Of a stretch of DNA of 64,000 nucleotides, positions 42,286-55,600 are shown piece by piece. The translations under genes and the position numbers were made by a program. The DNA lies in NCBI GenBank assembly GCA_002102555.1, contig MCFL01000083.1:39764-103763 (forward strand), written 5' to 3'. The stretch is from Catenaria anguillulae PL171 (lineage: Eukaryota > Blastocladiomycota > Blastocladiomycetes > Blastocladiales > Catenariaceae). The first letter of the stretch is position 1. Every line of letters starts with the position of its first letter. The notes below the pieces were generated by a model that was not told where the DNA came from, ran no database searches, and worked only from the letters and a program-made list of their open reading frames with translations.

Positions 42286-42621
42286 TTCCCGGGGGGTTGT
42301 GATGAGAGATATGGGAGTGTTGAATCGGTTTTATGTACCGAATGTACATTTTCAAATCAATTTATGCGCTGCATGCTCGTACTATGCCTGGTACTGTCCA
42401 GGCGTTGCTTGTGCACGAATCAGGATCGGCTGGTGAGACAAACACGCCTGATGGGCCACCGATCCATCGTTCTGAGTCCATTTTCTGTGCATCGAGCGAT
42501 GGACGACTCGGCTGCAACACATTTTGCGCCAAACATACGTTCGCTGCTGGGTTCACTGGCTATCAGAACGCAAGTCCATGCATTCCAAAAGCATCTTCGA
42601 GCCAGCCCACCAACAGCAGCC
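42286..42621. other. Intergenic between family copies A and B
   Basis: The 3' flank of copy A and the promoter region of copy B. Open frames here are short and without features. An in-frame upstream ATG chain (42364) leads into copy B but lacks the family N-terminus. Confidence 0.5.
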
Positions 42622-45600
42622 ATGCCGCGCACAAAACGGACAGTGGACGATGATGACGATTACCAGCCGCAACCTGGATCCGCTGAAAACGACAACGACG
42701 ACTACAAAGACAAACCTACTGCCAAGCGCGGGCGACGCTCAACCAATGGCCCTGCCACATTGCGCAGCTCCAAAGCTTCCAGCAAATCCTCAGCGCGGAT
42801 CCCGTTCGTGCCAGATGCCATTGACGATCCGATCCCGATCGCTTCAATTCTTCCTCCACTCCCACATGCAACCGTTGATGATACACATTCACACAACCGC
42901 CACGCTGCTGCAAACCCGCCATTCCCGTGGGAACTTCCCGTAGCTGTCCCCGAAACGGCGACCAATTGGTGGCAGGAGCTGATTGAACTGAACCCGGGTG
43001 ACCCAGGTTCGCTTGCACGAATCATCTGTCATGATTGATATTGGAGACTCACGACTGTTTTTTTTTTCCTCTGCAGATTCCATGGCTGTGCACTTGCAAG
43101 ATGTCCGCTTCACGACGACTACGCTCCTTTCTTTCCCCGACCCACTGTACCTCGACCCAGAAACGTTTGCTTTTGTTGGCCCGTCTGATTTCGCCTTCTT
43201 CCAAGTCCCGTATCTCACTCGTGAGCCGTACCTCCGAGCCATCATGCGTCCGAAGCGATTAGTGGATGGCCGTGTCGACGTCAACCCGCTCGGCAATCCT
43301 CGTTTTGAACATTGCACGCATCACCTTCCCATTGACGACTTTGCCCCGCTTGTTTCGACCAAGTTCAAGAATACGGCGGACGACCACAGGGCTTACTCGA
43401 AAGCCTTTAACCTTTCACGACCTGAGTTCAACGACACATGAGTCCTCTGTTCGTGTTGGTGTCATTTTTTGCTTGCGAACGTGAACACGCGTCCATCAAT
43501 CATGGAGAGGACTTGAGAGTCCTCGGCCCAAAAATGCAGGGCAAAATGGCGTTTTCTGAGGTTTTCGACGGCGTGAGGTCAGATTTTGCCACTCAAGGAC
43601 CGCAAGCCCATGAAATCAACAACGCCCGATTGTTTGGTTCTTATTTGAACCCATTCGGGTGGCTGGAGCACTCTCCATGGCCGAAAAATGTCGAGGAAAA
43701 CGTGAAATTTTCCTGACGTGTGAGGAGGCTGACTCAGGTATCAAACGAATGCCCTGGTACTGCTCAAGCCATTTCTGATGTCAGTGTGGGAGAATTCGAC
43801 CTCCATGCCGCCGAAAAAGCCGCTTGAGCGCGGGTTCTTTTCTTTCCGTCAAATCCCTGAAACCACCTGAATTTCTCCCGGTTTTTCGCTGATGTGGCTC
43901 GATACATAGTGCTCAGTCGAATCTGTCAAAGTAAAAAACAAGCATGCATTTATGTTAACTTTTCGAGTAGATACAGCAATTTGAAAATCACGGTTCACAG
44001 AGGACTCTGGAGTCCTCCCGGCGCGTAAGGGTTAACAAAGTGTTGCAAGACGACAAGTTCATGCGGCCGTTCAAGTCAAAGACCCAACAGCAGAATCACA
44101 ATGAAGCCGCCAGTGGAGTCAAGCCACTCGACTCCATGCACAACATCAAGTTTCGTCCTGGCACTCACCTTACTCGCCCGGTAACGGCTCTTGCTGTTGA
44201 TGAGCCACCGTTACGCGACCCGGCGGACTCAACTGCAGCATTTCTTTTTGATGTCGCCGACGCCAAGAATCCCATCAGCCAAATCACCCCAGCAATGGAC
44301 AAGTACATTGCCATCGTCATTCGACCTCGCTCCGGTGAATGCTACTCGACGCACGAGCAAGTGCAACTGCCAGCGACGCTGGATGGGCTGCCGGCGGTTT
44401 TCAAGACGCAAGAGCGCACGTCGTGGCAGTATGGGCATCAGTGTACTTGCGACTCGACAAATGCAAAGCCCTCCTGGCAAAATCCACGTTTGACGAGGCT
44501 CAAAAAGTGGTTCACGACCTTCTTTCTCTCTTTCCCGACAATCTTCGCAAACATCGGCCAATGCAAGCCAAACAGCACCAGTCTCTTGCTTCTGCTCACG
44601 ATTTCGCTCTCCGTGCTGCCCAACTGGAAGTCCGCTCTGAGCTGGTCCCGACATTTATCAAGCTGCCAAATCTCCCAGCAAGTCTCTACTCGGTTGTTCA
44701 ACTTGGCCCAAACGGTCCATTTTACGATCCGAATCACGGCCTTTTTGCTTCCCAGTTCACCATGCTGGCCGGCGAACCCACTCACAACGGATTCCGCAGG
44801 ATTCAACTTGTCAACATGTCGCGAGGTTCTGGATTCATTGGCCATCCTGTCCTCGATTCGTCAACAAGCAACTATCAACGCATGCTCAACGTGCTCCATC
44901 TTGTTTCTGCACAACCGTGTACTCATCCTGAGCCTATCCCAAGCGCGTATCTTCCACGTTTTCCGTCCCGCGCAACTCTCATTGTTACAACTTCAGTGTG
45001 TGTTGCCCACTGGGAACACCTCGCCCGACAAGTCTTTGGCGCCAGCGCATCCATCGTGGTCATTCCTTCTGCCTCAAAACTGCATGCCATTCCACTTGGC
45101 GCCATGCTCTTGGCCGATGTGGTTATCATGGCCGCCAGTGTACTCGTTCAACCAACGGCTTGGCTTCCCGGATCCAAATTTCCTTAAGACTTCAGTCTTG
45201 GCAACGTCAATCTCAAGAGCCTATTGCTACCCCCGAAGAAGAAGGGCCATTCAGACAGTGTACCCAACCAGCAGCACATTGAATCCATTCGTCGCGACAA
45301 CCCGCTACGCCGTTTCGAATTGTTGGCCGCCTTCACGGGTGCCTCAAGCGCAGACGTCTTCGAGACGAGTTGCGGGCTGACTGCAGATGCGACCTTTGCA
45401 TACTGGCACCGAATTGTCGTCGACCATTGGACCGAGGTGCCTTCTGTGCATTCGTTGCTCGCGGCCCGGTCTTGGATTGCCTTGGATTCTCAGCGCTACA
45501 TGGATTCCGGCAAGAAAGCTCGCTACGGGCATGCTGGCGTATTTCTCGAGCAGGCACACCGGTTGGCTGTCAATGCAACCATTCCTACTGCGCCAACGGT

Positions 45601-47038
45601 ACTCGAGGTTTCATTGCAGCATGTTTTTCCCTCGCCGCTCGAATTGGCCTTGTCAACCATTGTGGATGCCTTGACCGATCGCACGAATCCATGGGTACTG
45701 GTTCGCAAAAAGTTGCAGGCGATGCGTAAAGCAGAGACTCACGACGGATACCCGTACCTGCCGTCATCACTCTATGCCAAGTGGCAACTCGTCGAGGTGG
45801 TCAACATCATCAACAAGTGGACGCGCCAGTTTCAACAAGAACTGCAAGCCGCCCTGCCGTTGGCGCTCAGTGCCATTCAACGGCTCTTTTCAGTCGCCAA
45901 GGGGCACAAGGCTATTGAGATTGCACTACTGGTCCTTGACCGTGACTTGCGGCGGCAATCTGTGGACAACCAGTCGTGGATCAAGGAGGCTCTCGAGTAC
46001 ATGTCAAGTCACGCGCCCAAGGTCATACGGAATCGGCATATTGACTTGGAACATTACAAGCTCGTCGTGTCCAAGGATGAACACCACATGTATCGACCCA
46101 AGACTTACAACGACGACGGCGAGGGATTGCATTTGGACGAGAGGCGCGACTTGGACGGTGCAATTCGCGCTGTTTGTCAAGCCGTGGAGTTGGTGGCCAA
46201 GGCGCGAACCAATTGGGATGTGTGCCTGAGCACGCTGCAGCTTGCGAGGAATACGGCAGGTGCGGAAGGGTGGCTCGCAGCGTGTGTGCATGATGGGAAC
46301 AAGGGCGTACGGTGTCCAGGGTGTGGGATTCGTTTGATGGATGGGGACAAGTTGTTTGTGTCTTCGGCAGCAGACGGCGTGTCATGCAAAGGCTGCCTGC
46401 CCGACTTGCCCGAGAACGGTCCGTTGGATCTCCGCTTCGAGTTTAATCCGGCTAGCAACATCAAGCGGTCGCGTGACTGGTGCAAGAAGCTCGTCACCAT
46501 CGCGACGGCTGGGTCGGACAACCGGATTTGGCCAAGTGCATTCATTCAAACGCTCGTGCTTCAAGCAGTTCAAGTCATCTCTGCCGGCGGCGACCAAAGC
46601 GAAGAACCCGATTCCGCTGCGCTCCAGCTCAAGCGCATTGCCATTTTCCTCACAGCGGATCACATCAAAACGGTGTCGAGCTGGCTCAAACTCCTCAACG
46701 TGCCATACGTCATTGTCGACAACAAGTCCATGTACGCGCCGCTCAAAGCGCTTTACAATGCCCGCTCGAGCGCCCCGGCCAAGCATGTTCCCATTGTTCT
46801 AGTGGATTCCGCATTGCCTCGCATGGCTCGCTTGCGCATTCCCGCAGTCTCGCATGTGTTTTTGGCCTCGGGTTGGCGGCGGTCCGATGATCCATCCAGT
46901 TTCATCGCAACAGCGTTGCGTCCACCCAACGAGGAGCAATCTGCGATTCATGTCACCTCGTTTACTGTCGACTCATGCTGTGAATCCGTGCCTCTCGTTG
47001 CCGATGAAATCAAGTTGCCATCTCGGACGCAGGAATGA
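42622..47038 (+). pseudogene. Pseudo-helicase family copy B, disrupted
   Basis: A tandem relative of 38281-42285. Exon 1 is 42622-43006 (MPRTKRTVDDDDDYQ, AIDDPIP, PFPWELPVAVPETATNWW). The intron 43007-43076 is in the same place and phase as in copy A. Exon 2 matches copy A until AYSKAFN, where a 621-bp TTAA-flanked element is inserted. Without it the frame continues into KVLQDDKFM. A one-base loss near 44430 (within SWQYG/ASVYLRLDK) and a TAA at 45185-45187 (Lys codon in copy A) follow. The rest to 47038 is open and similar (FAYWHRIVVDHWTEVPSV, CPGC...CKGC, ALRPPNEEQSAIHVTSF). The nucleotide-binding motif is already absent (FIGHPVLDSSTSNYQRML). It is therefore a pseudogene of an ATPase-dead parent. 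Confidence 0.82.
43411..44031. mobile_element. piggyBac-like MITE, 621 bp, TTAA target duplication
   Basis: Flanked by TTAA at 43407-43410 and 44032-44035. The ends are CCTTTCAC on the left and GTAAGGG on the right, whose reverse complement is CCCTTAC. The inner ends share an inverted GAGTCCTCTGT (about 43441-43451 and 44000-44010). It encodes no transposase. Removing the element and one TTAA rejoins GCC TTT AAC AAA in frame with the family coding sequence. TTAA duplication with CCYTT ends is the hallmark of piggyBac-type elements, so an autonomous partner should exist elsewhere. Confidence 0.85.
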
Positions 47039-47453
47039 ATGGCCGTGCTGTTCGAGTTTTCGGTCGTGAGCCTTGTCAGGAGAGGTACATCACTTATGCT
47101 TCCATTGTGCATTTGTACGAGACAAATGGAAGAGCGCTTTCCTTTTGTATGTCATTCTATCGTACTTGCCTGCTTTCTTCTTTATACCTATGTACGATGT
47201 GACGACAGTGGCTGAGGAGACGTGGAAGTGCTGTGATTTCTTGATCATTTTTGGAGCTAAAGTTCGAGTCTCAGTCTCTAATTACCATGCGCACATGATT
47301 TTCATGCAACACACCACCCTGAGCAATATTCACTCGGGCAATTGAACTCTTGCAGCCGACCCAGCCCCGCCAAATGCAGCTATTGACCCGTCTATCAACC
47401 ATTTGTCAACCCCAATCACTGTTTACATTCCCGACTCAGCAAGATCAGCCGCG
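47039..47453. other. Intergenic between family copies B and C
   Basis: The 3' flank of copy B. Short open frames only, no gene or repeat seen. Confidence 0.5.
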
Positions 47454-50400
47454 ATGCTCGGAGCTATGAGCACAAACAACGAATCGATACTCGACTATTT
47501 TGTACACTCTGGATCTGGACCCGACCGTGGCAAGCACCCAAAACATGATCGTGCACGTCTCGCCTACGAGTCCGAAGCTCGTCGGCATGTTGCGCTTGAG
47601 TATACCCCAGACGCAATAGATCACCCGATCCCTATTCGCCATTCGCTCACGCCATGGGAGAAACCCACTCCAACGCCGCCCGAGGCGACAAACTGGTGGA
47701 TATTCTATCCCAACTACGTCCCGTCTGCCAAGAAGGGTTGGTTGTGTTCATCTCACGGCTCCAGCGCGCAGGAACTGATTTGTGCAATCCCCCAACCGCT
47801 GCCACAGATCAAGACTCGCTACTGACGCAAGAGACTTCGGCAATGATGGACTCTTTTGACGGTCACAATGATTTGCCGTCTGCACCTGGTCATGATGGTT
47901 CGTCCTCGCTCATGCATCATTGGATGGATTTGAGCAAACCACCCTACACCAGCTGTTGATGCTTTGACATGTCTGTAGCCATACTCTTGTCAAACGAAAC
48001 GGTTACATCGCCGACCCTTCTGTGCTTTCCTGACCTTCACTTTATTGATCCGGTCACTTCGCAGTTCGTCGGTCCCGCAAACTGGTCGTTCTTTCAGCCA
48101 GACGAGGTTGTTTACGTTCCAGTCCTTATGGCCGAGCGCCCAATTCTCCGCCCAGATGGAAAGCAGGTCACCGATCAGTTTGGAATGCCGCAATTCGAGC
48201 GGTGGCAATACGATCTCCCTCCAGCTCTTCGCCGTCAGCACATTGTTGCAGGTGATGGTTCAGACTCATTGCCAAGCACGTCCGTTTTTAACGATGTAGT
48301 TGCTTCAGATCCCCACATGCAGCGATTCCGCGCGAAAAACCACGGGCCATGGTCGCACAAAACCAATTATGGTTTGGATGGGCTCAGCTACCCACAGATC
48401 TCACTGCGGCCGGCGTTCTTGCGGCCAGCATTTTCGGCGCCTGGAGTTGGCGATCCATTGCCCGCCGACTCCCACAAGTCGCACTTGTTTGAGCTCACTG
48501 GTTCGTCGCGGCTTGGCGCAAAGTTTTCGAAACCCGTTAACGGGATTGGCAGTCCTTGTTGTTCGTCCACACCCGGACGAGTCGTATTGCCTCTACCAAC
48601 CTGTCGCGGGCAAGGATGTCGATCGCACACAAGCCAACCCGGCTGTCGAGAGGCGAATGGAGTGGAAGTACATTGTTTCCGTGTACCTTCGACTCGATTC
48701 TGTTGCGAGTGGTTTGGCTTGCAAGAATCAGCAATCCATTCACGAGCTTCTAGCCTTGTTTCCCACCACGCGCCATGCTGCCTTCGACAAGGACACGGAC
48801 GCCGACAAACTCAACTTGTCCTCCGATCCGGTGCTGTGCGCCGACTCCTCCCAATTTGCTCGGCAAGTAGACCAAATCATGACCAGAGGGCGTGTCCAAC
48901 ATGTGCCTGTATTGGATCGTCATCTTCGTGGCCGCCAAGGAGAGAGGGTGTTGTGCAACTTGGTCCTCGTGGTCCGTTCTACGATCCTGTCAGCGGCCTG
49001 TTTTCCGCCAAGTATGGTCCGCTTGATCCTCAGGCACGTCTTGCTGGTTTTCTGTCTTCTCAGCTTCAGCCGCGGCCAAATGGATCTGGTTTCGTCATCG
49101 ACTTGGTTCGAGATGTGACCACCCGCCGCACCATCCAGCTCGCCAATGTCATTACCCTTATATCCACGTTTCCGCTCCTTTCAGCTCATCCAATACCCGC
49201 CGCCCGGCACCCTCGAATACCCTCTCGTGCGACCCTTATTGTCACGTCGCCCGAACATATTGCACTTTGGGAGCAAGTCGCCCGCGATCATCTACCCTTG
49301 ACGGCCAAGGTTGTCATTCTTTTCAATGTCGCACAGCTGGCTGTGCACACACTGGCAGATTTGCTTCTCGCGGACGTTGTTGTTCTCAATCACAACTTGA
49401 CCTTGGACCCTCGCGCATGGCCGAGTTCGCCACAGCTCGACCGCATCAACAGTGGCATGAGTGAGGTCTCGGCTGCGGTTGCCGAGGCCATCATCAACGA
49501 GTCATGTATTGAATTGTATTTCGCCATTCGTAGCTCGTCCATGTCATGTACCTATCGGTTGACGGCCAGTCTTTTTGCCCCGTTTTGGCATCGAATTGTG
49601 ATTGACGACTGGCTTCGCTCACCATCAACGAATCAATTTTTGGTTGGGCAATCATGGATATTCCTCGATTCGCCATCCAGGAGGGCAATAGATCGCAAGA
49701 CCTTCCGCACATGCGTTCAGGGGTGGGCCGAGCAGGGCATATTTTGTCGAATGTGCAACGGCCATCAAGGTGCAGTCGCCCGCCACGTCCAATCTTTCCG
49801 CTAAAACCTCCATCGATTGCTCGCGTGACGCTCACGGTGTACCCATCACCGCTCGAGCAAGTGATTCAAGATACCGCGACTCTCGCTTCGAATCGACATG
49901 CGCCACTGAGCCAGCAGCTTCTCGCCCTCCTTTCGGGACATGAGCGATATCTGCACTCCGAACGTGCTTCATTCCTCGTGCGCAAGCTCGGTCTACCGGC
50001 ATCTACGTTGGGTGCTCACACTTTCTCTGCGGCTCAAACACAGTGTTCAAGACGCCATTTCATGACTTACAATCGCACATTCCGGTCTCTGAACAACAAC
50101 ACTTGCAACAAGCTTCTCTTTTAGGGGGTGTCGGGTACCGCATTCTGTCATGCGCTAGGCAATACCGTGCTCGGAGCAGACCTGCATTCTGCCGCACGAA
50201 GCGTGGTTCAAGGAGCGTTGGACGTGTGCTATCAGGCCCGACGCTGCAGGTGAAGGCGTCGTGCGATACGATCACGTTTTCATTGAAGACCATGGATTTG
50301 CGGCGGGCAAGGTGTGGCAAGGCGTTTTGCGGCAGTTTATGGCGTTGCGTGAGGACGTGATCGCCTTGTCGGAGGCGTACAAGCGGTTGGACATGTGTCG

Positions 50401-51125
50401 ATTTGCGCTTGAGCGTTCGCGCAGCGTGCAAGGCGGAAGCGTGGTTGGATACGATTGTTTAAAAGCATCGGCCGATGGAAGAATCAAGTGCCGACATTGC
50501 CATCATTTGCTTTTTGAGCGTGACGAATCCGGCGAGTGTGCCAAGCTCGTGTTCTTTCCGGATGCTCAAGGTGTGCAATGCTCACGTTGCTGCTTCCCGT
50601 CTGCGCTTAAAGACGCAGGCGTACTGGTCATGGACCCGTTTCCGATTCTCTCTCGATTGCGTGCCCTTGACCAAGGCTTGACGAGCCGGCCGCATGTGTG
50701 GGTGTCGGCACTCGTCTTCACTGTCACTCGCTACCTCATCGATATCTTTGCGCGTCCCGACTCAGGCAAAACTGTCCTCATTCACCCGCCAACCGAACTC
50801 TCGGCACTCAAAGCGGCCCTCACGCATCATGGTCTATCGTTTTCATCGCTTACCACTTCACCGACCTTTATCCCGCCATGAAATTCTTGATCGCCGCGCC
50901 AGTGCGCAAAGATGCAGCCAGGGTCGCGCTCATTCAAAGCGACATGGATCTCAAGTCCCTCGCTCGTGTTCGAATCCCAAATGTTACCATATCCTGGTGC
51001 TGTGTGAGATTACGGTAGAGTTTCTAACCGCAGCAGTGGGAGTGACGTTGAGGCCACCTGGTGAGATTCAACGAGATGTGACGATTGTGTCACTCGAATC
51101 GGTGGTGGCTAGGGTGTTGATTTGA
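47454..51125 (+). pseudogene. Pseudo-helicase family copy C, heavily decayed
   Basis: A third tandem relative. The N-terminal part keeps YTPDAIDHPIP and TPPEATNWW (about 47600-47700). The second part starts near 47969 (SVAILLSNETVTSPTLLCFPD, matching copy A AVLLLGNETFTSSTLLTFPD). Frame changes are needed near 48530, 48940, 49760, 50060, 50250 and 50880-51020. Recognisable segments in order are VRPHPDESYCLY, QLGPRGPFYDPVSGLFSAKYG, IPSRATLIVTSPEHIALWE, FWHRIVIDDWLRSP, a CRHC...CSRC zinc-like region (near 50490-50590) and TLRPPGEIQRDVTIVSLE at the end. Copy C is more diverged than B, and the Walker A position reads FVIDLVRDVTTRRTIQL. No product is expected. Confidence 0.78.
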
Positions 51126-51357
51126 TTTCAGTGCGCTGCCATTGCGTGAATGGGAGTAGTTTGGACTGTTGTGTGTGTAACACTGACGAACCTTCCTTTC
51201 AACCTCACGCACACGCGTCATGACCACAGCCGCTGCGAACAGCCAAGTCATGCCTCTACTGTTTGATAGCTTGGATTGAAGAGGACAAAAGTTTCATATA
51301 ATTTGTTAAGAAATAGATTGACTTGCTGCAACAGAGTCCAGCAATACCACCGCCATC

Positions 51358-52378
51358 ATGACCGCACTCGCAGGCAAGCCAAGTTTGCTCAAGAAATTGC
51401 CGTGACGCGCGCGACCCACGGCCTGTACGAAGGGCTCATGACTGTCCTTGGTGAGTGCTTGGGCTTCATGGGCTCGTTTCCTGCACGCCATGCAGCAACC
51501 CGTACCGCATCGTCGACCAGAGCACCGTTGGTCTGATCTCCCGTTGGCAAGTGCCAAAAGATGGTAGATCCGGCTTGCATCGCATCAATATCATGACGGA
51601 TGTGATCCAAAGCGTTGACATCAAGCTGCAAGTGGTTCCCATTCCGGCTCAGGCGGTCATGACTAAGGACAATGCCAACATCATGGTCGAGTCGGTCTTG
51701 TACTGGCGCGTTGTGGATCCGTACATTGCCACGTTTTTGACGAGCAACGTGCAGGCAGCGTTGGTGGAGCGGACGCAAACGACGCTGAGGACCATTATTG
51801 GGCGTGAGGACGCTGCAAGAATGTATCGAGTTGCGGGGTACGTTGTGTCATCTCTTACATACGAAGAGACGATGGACATGGGCCACCACTCATTCTCGTG
51901 TCGATTACACCAGAAACAATCATGCATGAGGTGCAAAACATCATTTCGGGCCCAGCCAAGGAGTGGGGAACCGAGGTTGAGTCCATTTTATCAAGGACTT
52001 GCGGTTGCCAGCCGAGCTCATGGATTCCTTGTCGCGGCTGCTAAACAGCGTCGTTTGGGCGAGTACGTTGCGTTCATCATAGGAGCAAAATTTGTGACCG
52101 GGGAGGATTCTTACCTTTCCATTCATTCGGCACATGTACAGGTCTAAGGTCATTGCCGCGGAGGCAGAGGTCCAGGCTGCCAACTGATGCGCAAAGCATC
52201 TGATGTGCTCAACTCGTCGGCGGCATTGCAAGTGCGTTACCTTGAAACGGTCAAGACAATGGCAGCACAGGCACAGCAGAAGGTCATCTTTGTGCCATTG
52301 GGCAACGATGCTGCGTCGAGTCTCATGCAAAAGGTCAAGGTTGCTGGGCTTCCCGATGTTCGTGGCGGTCGTCATTGA
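51358..52378 (+). pseudogene. SPFH/stomatin-like (slipin) gene with frame breaks
   Basis: Membrane-raft scaffold family. Recognisable are the N-terminal HGLYEGLMTVLGECLGFMG, then CSNPYRIVDQSTVGLISRWQ and the SPFH core VDIKLQVVPIPAQAVMTKDN, followed by ESVLYWRVVDPYIATF and AALVERTQTTLRTIIGR. Further on come ETIMHEVQNIISGPAKEWG, KDLRLPAELMDSLSRAAKQRR and KVIAAEAEVQAAN, ending SSAALQVRYLETVKTMAAQA. Two introns are plausible (GTACGT donors near 51839 and 52060). Even so, single-base losses are needed near 51400, 51490, 51985 and 52188 to connect the pieces. Each correction adds one base. The family is normally about 300-400 residues and this would be about 290. Real decay or consensus error are both possible. 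Confidence 0.72.
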
Positions 52379-52668
52379 ACTTTGGAGTGATTGTTTTTGT
52401 TTGACGAAGGTTGGCGGTTCAGTGGACGCTGTGGAGTTGACTGGCGATTCAAGCACGAGAATGTTTCAGTTTTGTTGTGGCTCCGTGAACGACGTGGTTG
52501 CAAGACGGCAGTATAAATAAACACAATGTCGTGTAAGACAATTATGAAGTACATTGCAAGACTGCCAGACCAAAGCTGACAGCTTGGATCTCTAGAGAGG
52601 GGTTCGCAAAGAAATACAAAACTAACCAAGAACCGATCAAGACTCAGGTGTACGGATCCAATGCCCGC

Positions 52669-55600
52669 TCATGCACGGACATACATGGGCTTGTCAGCGA
52701 CAACCTCATCCAGCTCGTGCCCCTGGCCCTCGTCTTCCTTCTTTTCGTCGTGGCCGTCTGCATCACCGCCAGCAGCGGCACGAGGGCCACCCCATGTCCG
52801 CTCACGAACAGTCATGAACGAGTACATGAGCAGAACCAAGGTGAAGAACGGGTTCCACCAGAAGTAAAGCGGCTACAAGAAAAGAGACCAAATGGTTTGA
52901 CGATAAGTTCATGTGCAAGATGCGAAGAAGGCAGGTCGAAAAATGAACAACGTACGAAGATCATCACTGACTTGAGACGACGTTCTTTGATGGCCCAGAC
53001 CGTGACAAACAACCAGTTGGGGACCACAATGGCCATCAACCAAATGAATGCTTCGGGCTTGACTGAATCAAAGATGGCGGCGAAAATCAACTCCATGAGG
53101 ACAAGGTACGTGATGGCACCGCCGACTTTGAGGATCATGAAAAACTTGGTAAGCATGAGCAAAGGGAACTTGACCCAAAATTGCGGCGTGCACAACATGA
53201 CAATTTCGTTCGAGATGGTGCCCAAGAACCAGCGACGGCGTTGGCGGAGCAGGGTGTAAAAATCGCCGGGCGCTTCGGTCTGTGCACATGAGAAAGTTGA
53301 ACCTGGTCAGAAACGGAGTTTGAAGACGAAAGGTGAGATGAACGAGCGGCATACCTTGCAAACGGCGGCGGTACTGAACCGAGTGTGTGGGTTCCAGGCT
53401 GTCATTGGGGCAGCGGACGTGTGAGCACATGGAATACTTGAAAAATGATGGACAGTATGTACCTTCTCCATGAGCAAATGGGTCATGAAGCGATCCTCGC
53501 CGAGGTAGCGTTGGCAAAAGTCAAAGGTGGTGTTGATACCCTCGGACTGATTAGTCGGGTGCAACGTCGCAGAGGACGGGGTAACGGAACATGGTCAAGA
53601 CACCAGGCAAGCAGGTCACGGCACCCATGATGGCTAATCGGGTAAAAGACCAAGTTGGTAAGCAAAGTGAACAGACACACGATGAGGTGGCTGCGAAAGG
53701 TACCTTCGGCGTTACGGAAAATCATGGACTCGATGTACTGCGTCCTGCATGATTCGCCAAACGTTGAAACGTCTTGGTTGCTATGTCCGATTTGTTGCAA
53801 GGGTCAGACAATGTTTATGACGATAACAGGTGAGGGAACAGCAAAGGACAACGAACCGAGAAACGACGAAACCGGTGCAAGCCTTGGTCTTGGGACTCCT
53901 TTGCAACTCGGAAACCATCTGCGAAACCGTGTTGGGCCTGGGAAGTAGTTGCGAGATTTTCGGTCAGAAAGACTTCTGGGTGGACGGAAAGTAGGAAACG
54001 AACGCTACGCACATGATAGCTGTGTCGGAATCCATAAAGAGCACCATGGGCGCGAGCTGTTCTTCCGGTGCCCCGGTTGCGGCACTCTCGGCGGCAATTT
54101 CGGCTTGCAGTTTTTCAAACATGGCGCGTTGGGTGCCCAATTTGCCGCGTGCGGGAAACGGAAGATGGAGAAACGGACGCCACGGTACTCGAGAGTGTAC
54201 TCGTCGGGGCAATTCTCGGCATCAAAGTCAAGTCCCATGTCTTCATTGTCGTATCCGTAACCAAAGCTGCCAGCAGGCGAGGGCGGGATCGGGGTTGCGT
54301 ACGCGGGCGACATGCGAGGCGAGTTGGGGTCGAATCCACGCATCGATGGCGAGGCGCCACCTGAGGCAACAATTTGGTCAAAGCCGTTATACTTGAGAGC
54401 CTTGCGGCCCATGTCCGAGCGCAAATCCACGGTCTCACTCAAATCCTCGTTGGTAATGGGTGACGTGGGGGACATGGGTGCACCGCGGCGACGAGGCAAA
54501 GTTGCCTTAAGCGGGACACCAGTCAACAGACGGCTATTGTGGACAAAAAAAAATAAAACAGGGTGAATCAAGCGTTCACGACAAGTCGCGAGACACCCAT
54601 AGATAGCGGGACGTACCAAAACTGAAGAAGGTCGTTTCAACATCGTAATTGTCAAAGCCGACGTAGATCTTGAGGCGAGGGTAGTCGGAAGCAGCCAAGC
54701 CGTTCAGAGCACCCTGTTTCGCAGTACAATGTCAGAAATCGAGATCACCCAACCCGCGATTGGTTGAGTGCAACATACCATCAGGTTGGGCAAGGGCTCA
54801 TTGTACACGGGCAAGAGAATCGTCACCATGGGAAGGTTGTGAGACTGCTCAACGCCCGGAAGGGGTGCCGACGAGTGGGGAATGATGGGGGCTTGGTGCT
54901 TGGGGTCGGTCGAGGTCGGCGCGGCTTGAGTGAACGAGCAGTAGTCACGGTACTCGTTGACAAACGAGTTGACACGCTCCTTGAAGTCGTTGCGGACACG
55001 CATGTTGCGAATCGAGTCCAGCGTGAGCTTGGTCAAGGCCATGACAATGTTGATAACCAGCGGGAAGATACTCATGCCAAAGTAGACCCAGAGCACCATG
55101 CTGATGAAGTTGGCGTCCTTGACGGGCATGATGGCGAGCATGCTCTTGTAGTACGCGCAAATTGGAACATGCCGACGGTGGCTGTGAGGTGGCAATGGTG
55201 AGCAGGTTGATGATGGCAGCACAACTCGGAGACGGTGGAGGCGACTTCGGAACCGTACCGTAAACGAACCCAACCATGTAAACGGTGTACAAAATCCACA
55301 TGAAGACGGCCAGAGCCGAAATCCACCTGTCGGACCATGATGCGCCCGGCTTGCGGCGCTTGGTGAGCCCGATATTGAAGACGTTGGCATAACTCCATCT
55401 ATATCGGCGAATAAAAAAAACGGTCAGAAAGAGGCAATTCCGATTATCGGGCGAGGCGGCCAATACAACGTACGAATGGAAAATCCAATGCGAGACAAAG
55501 TAGAGCAGAATGAAGGCGAGCAGCGAGTAAAACACAACCTGCAGGACAATCAAGGCCCAGGCGGGGAGGTTATCAATGTTCTTGGGACCCCGGTTACCAC

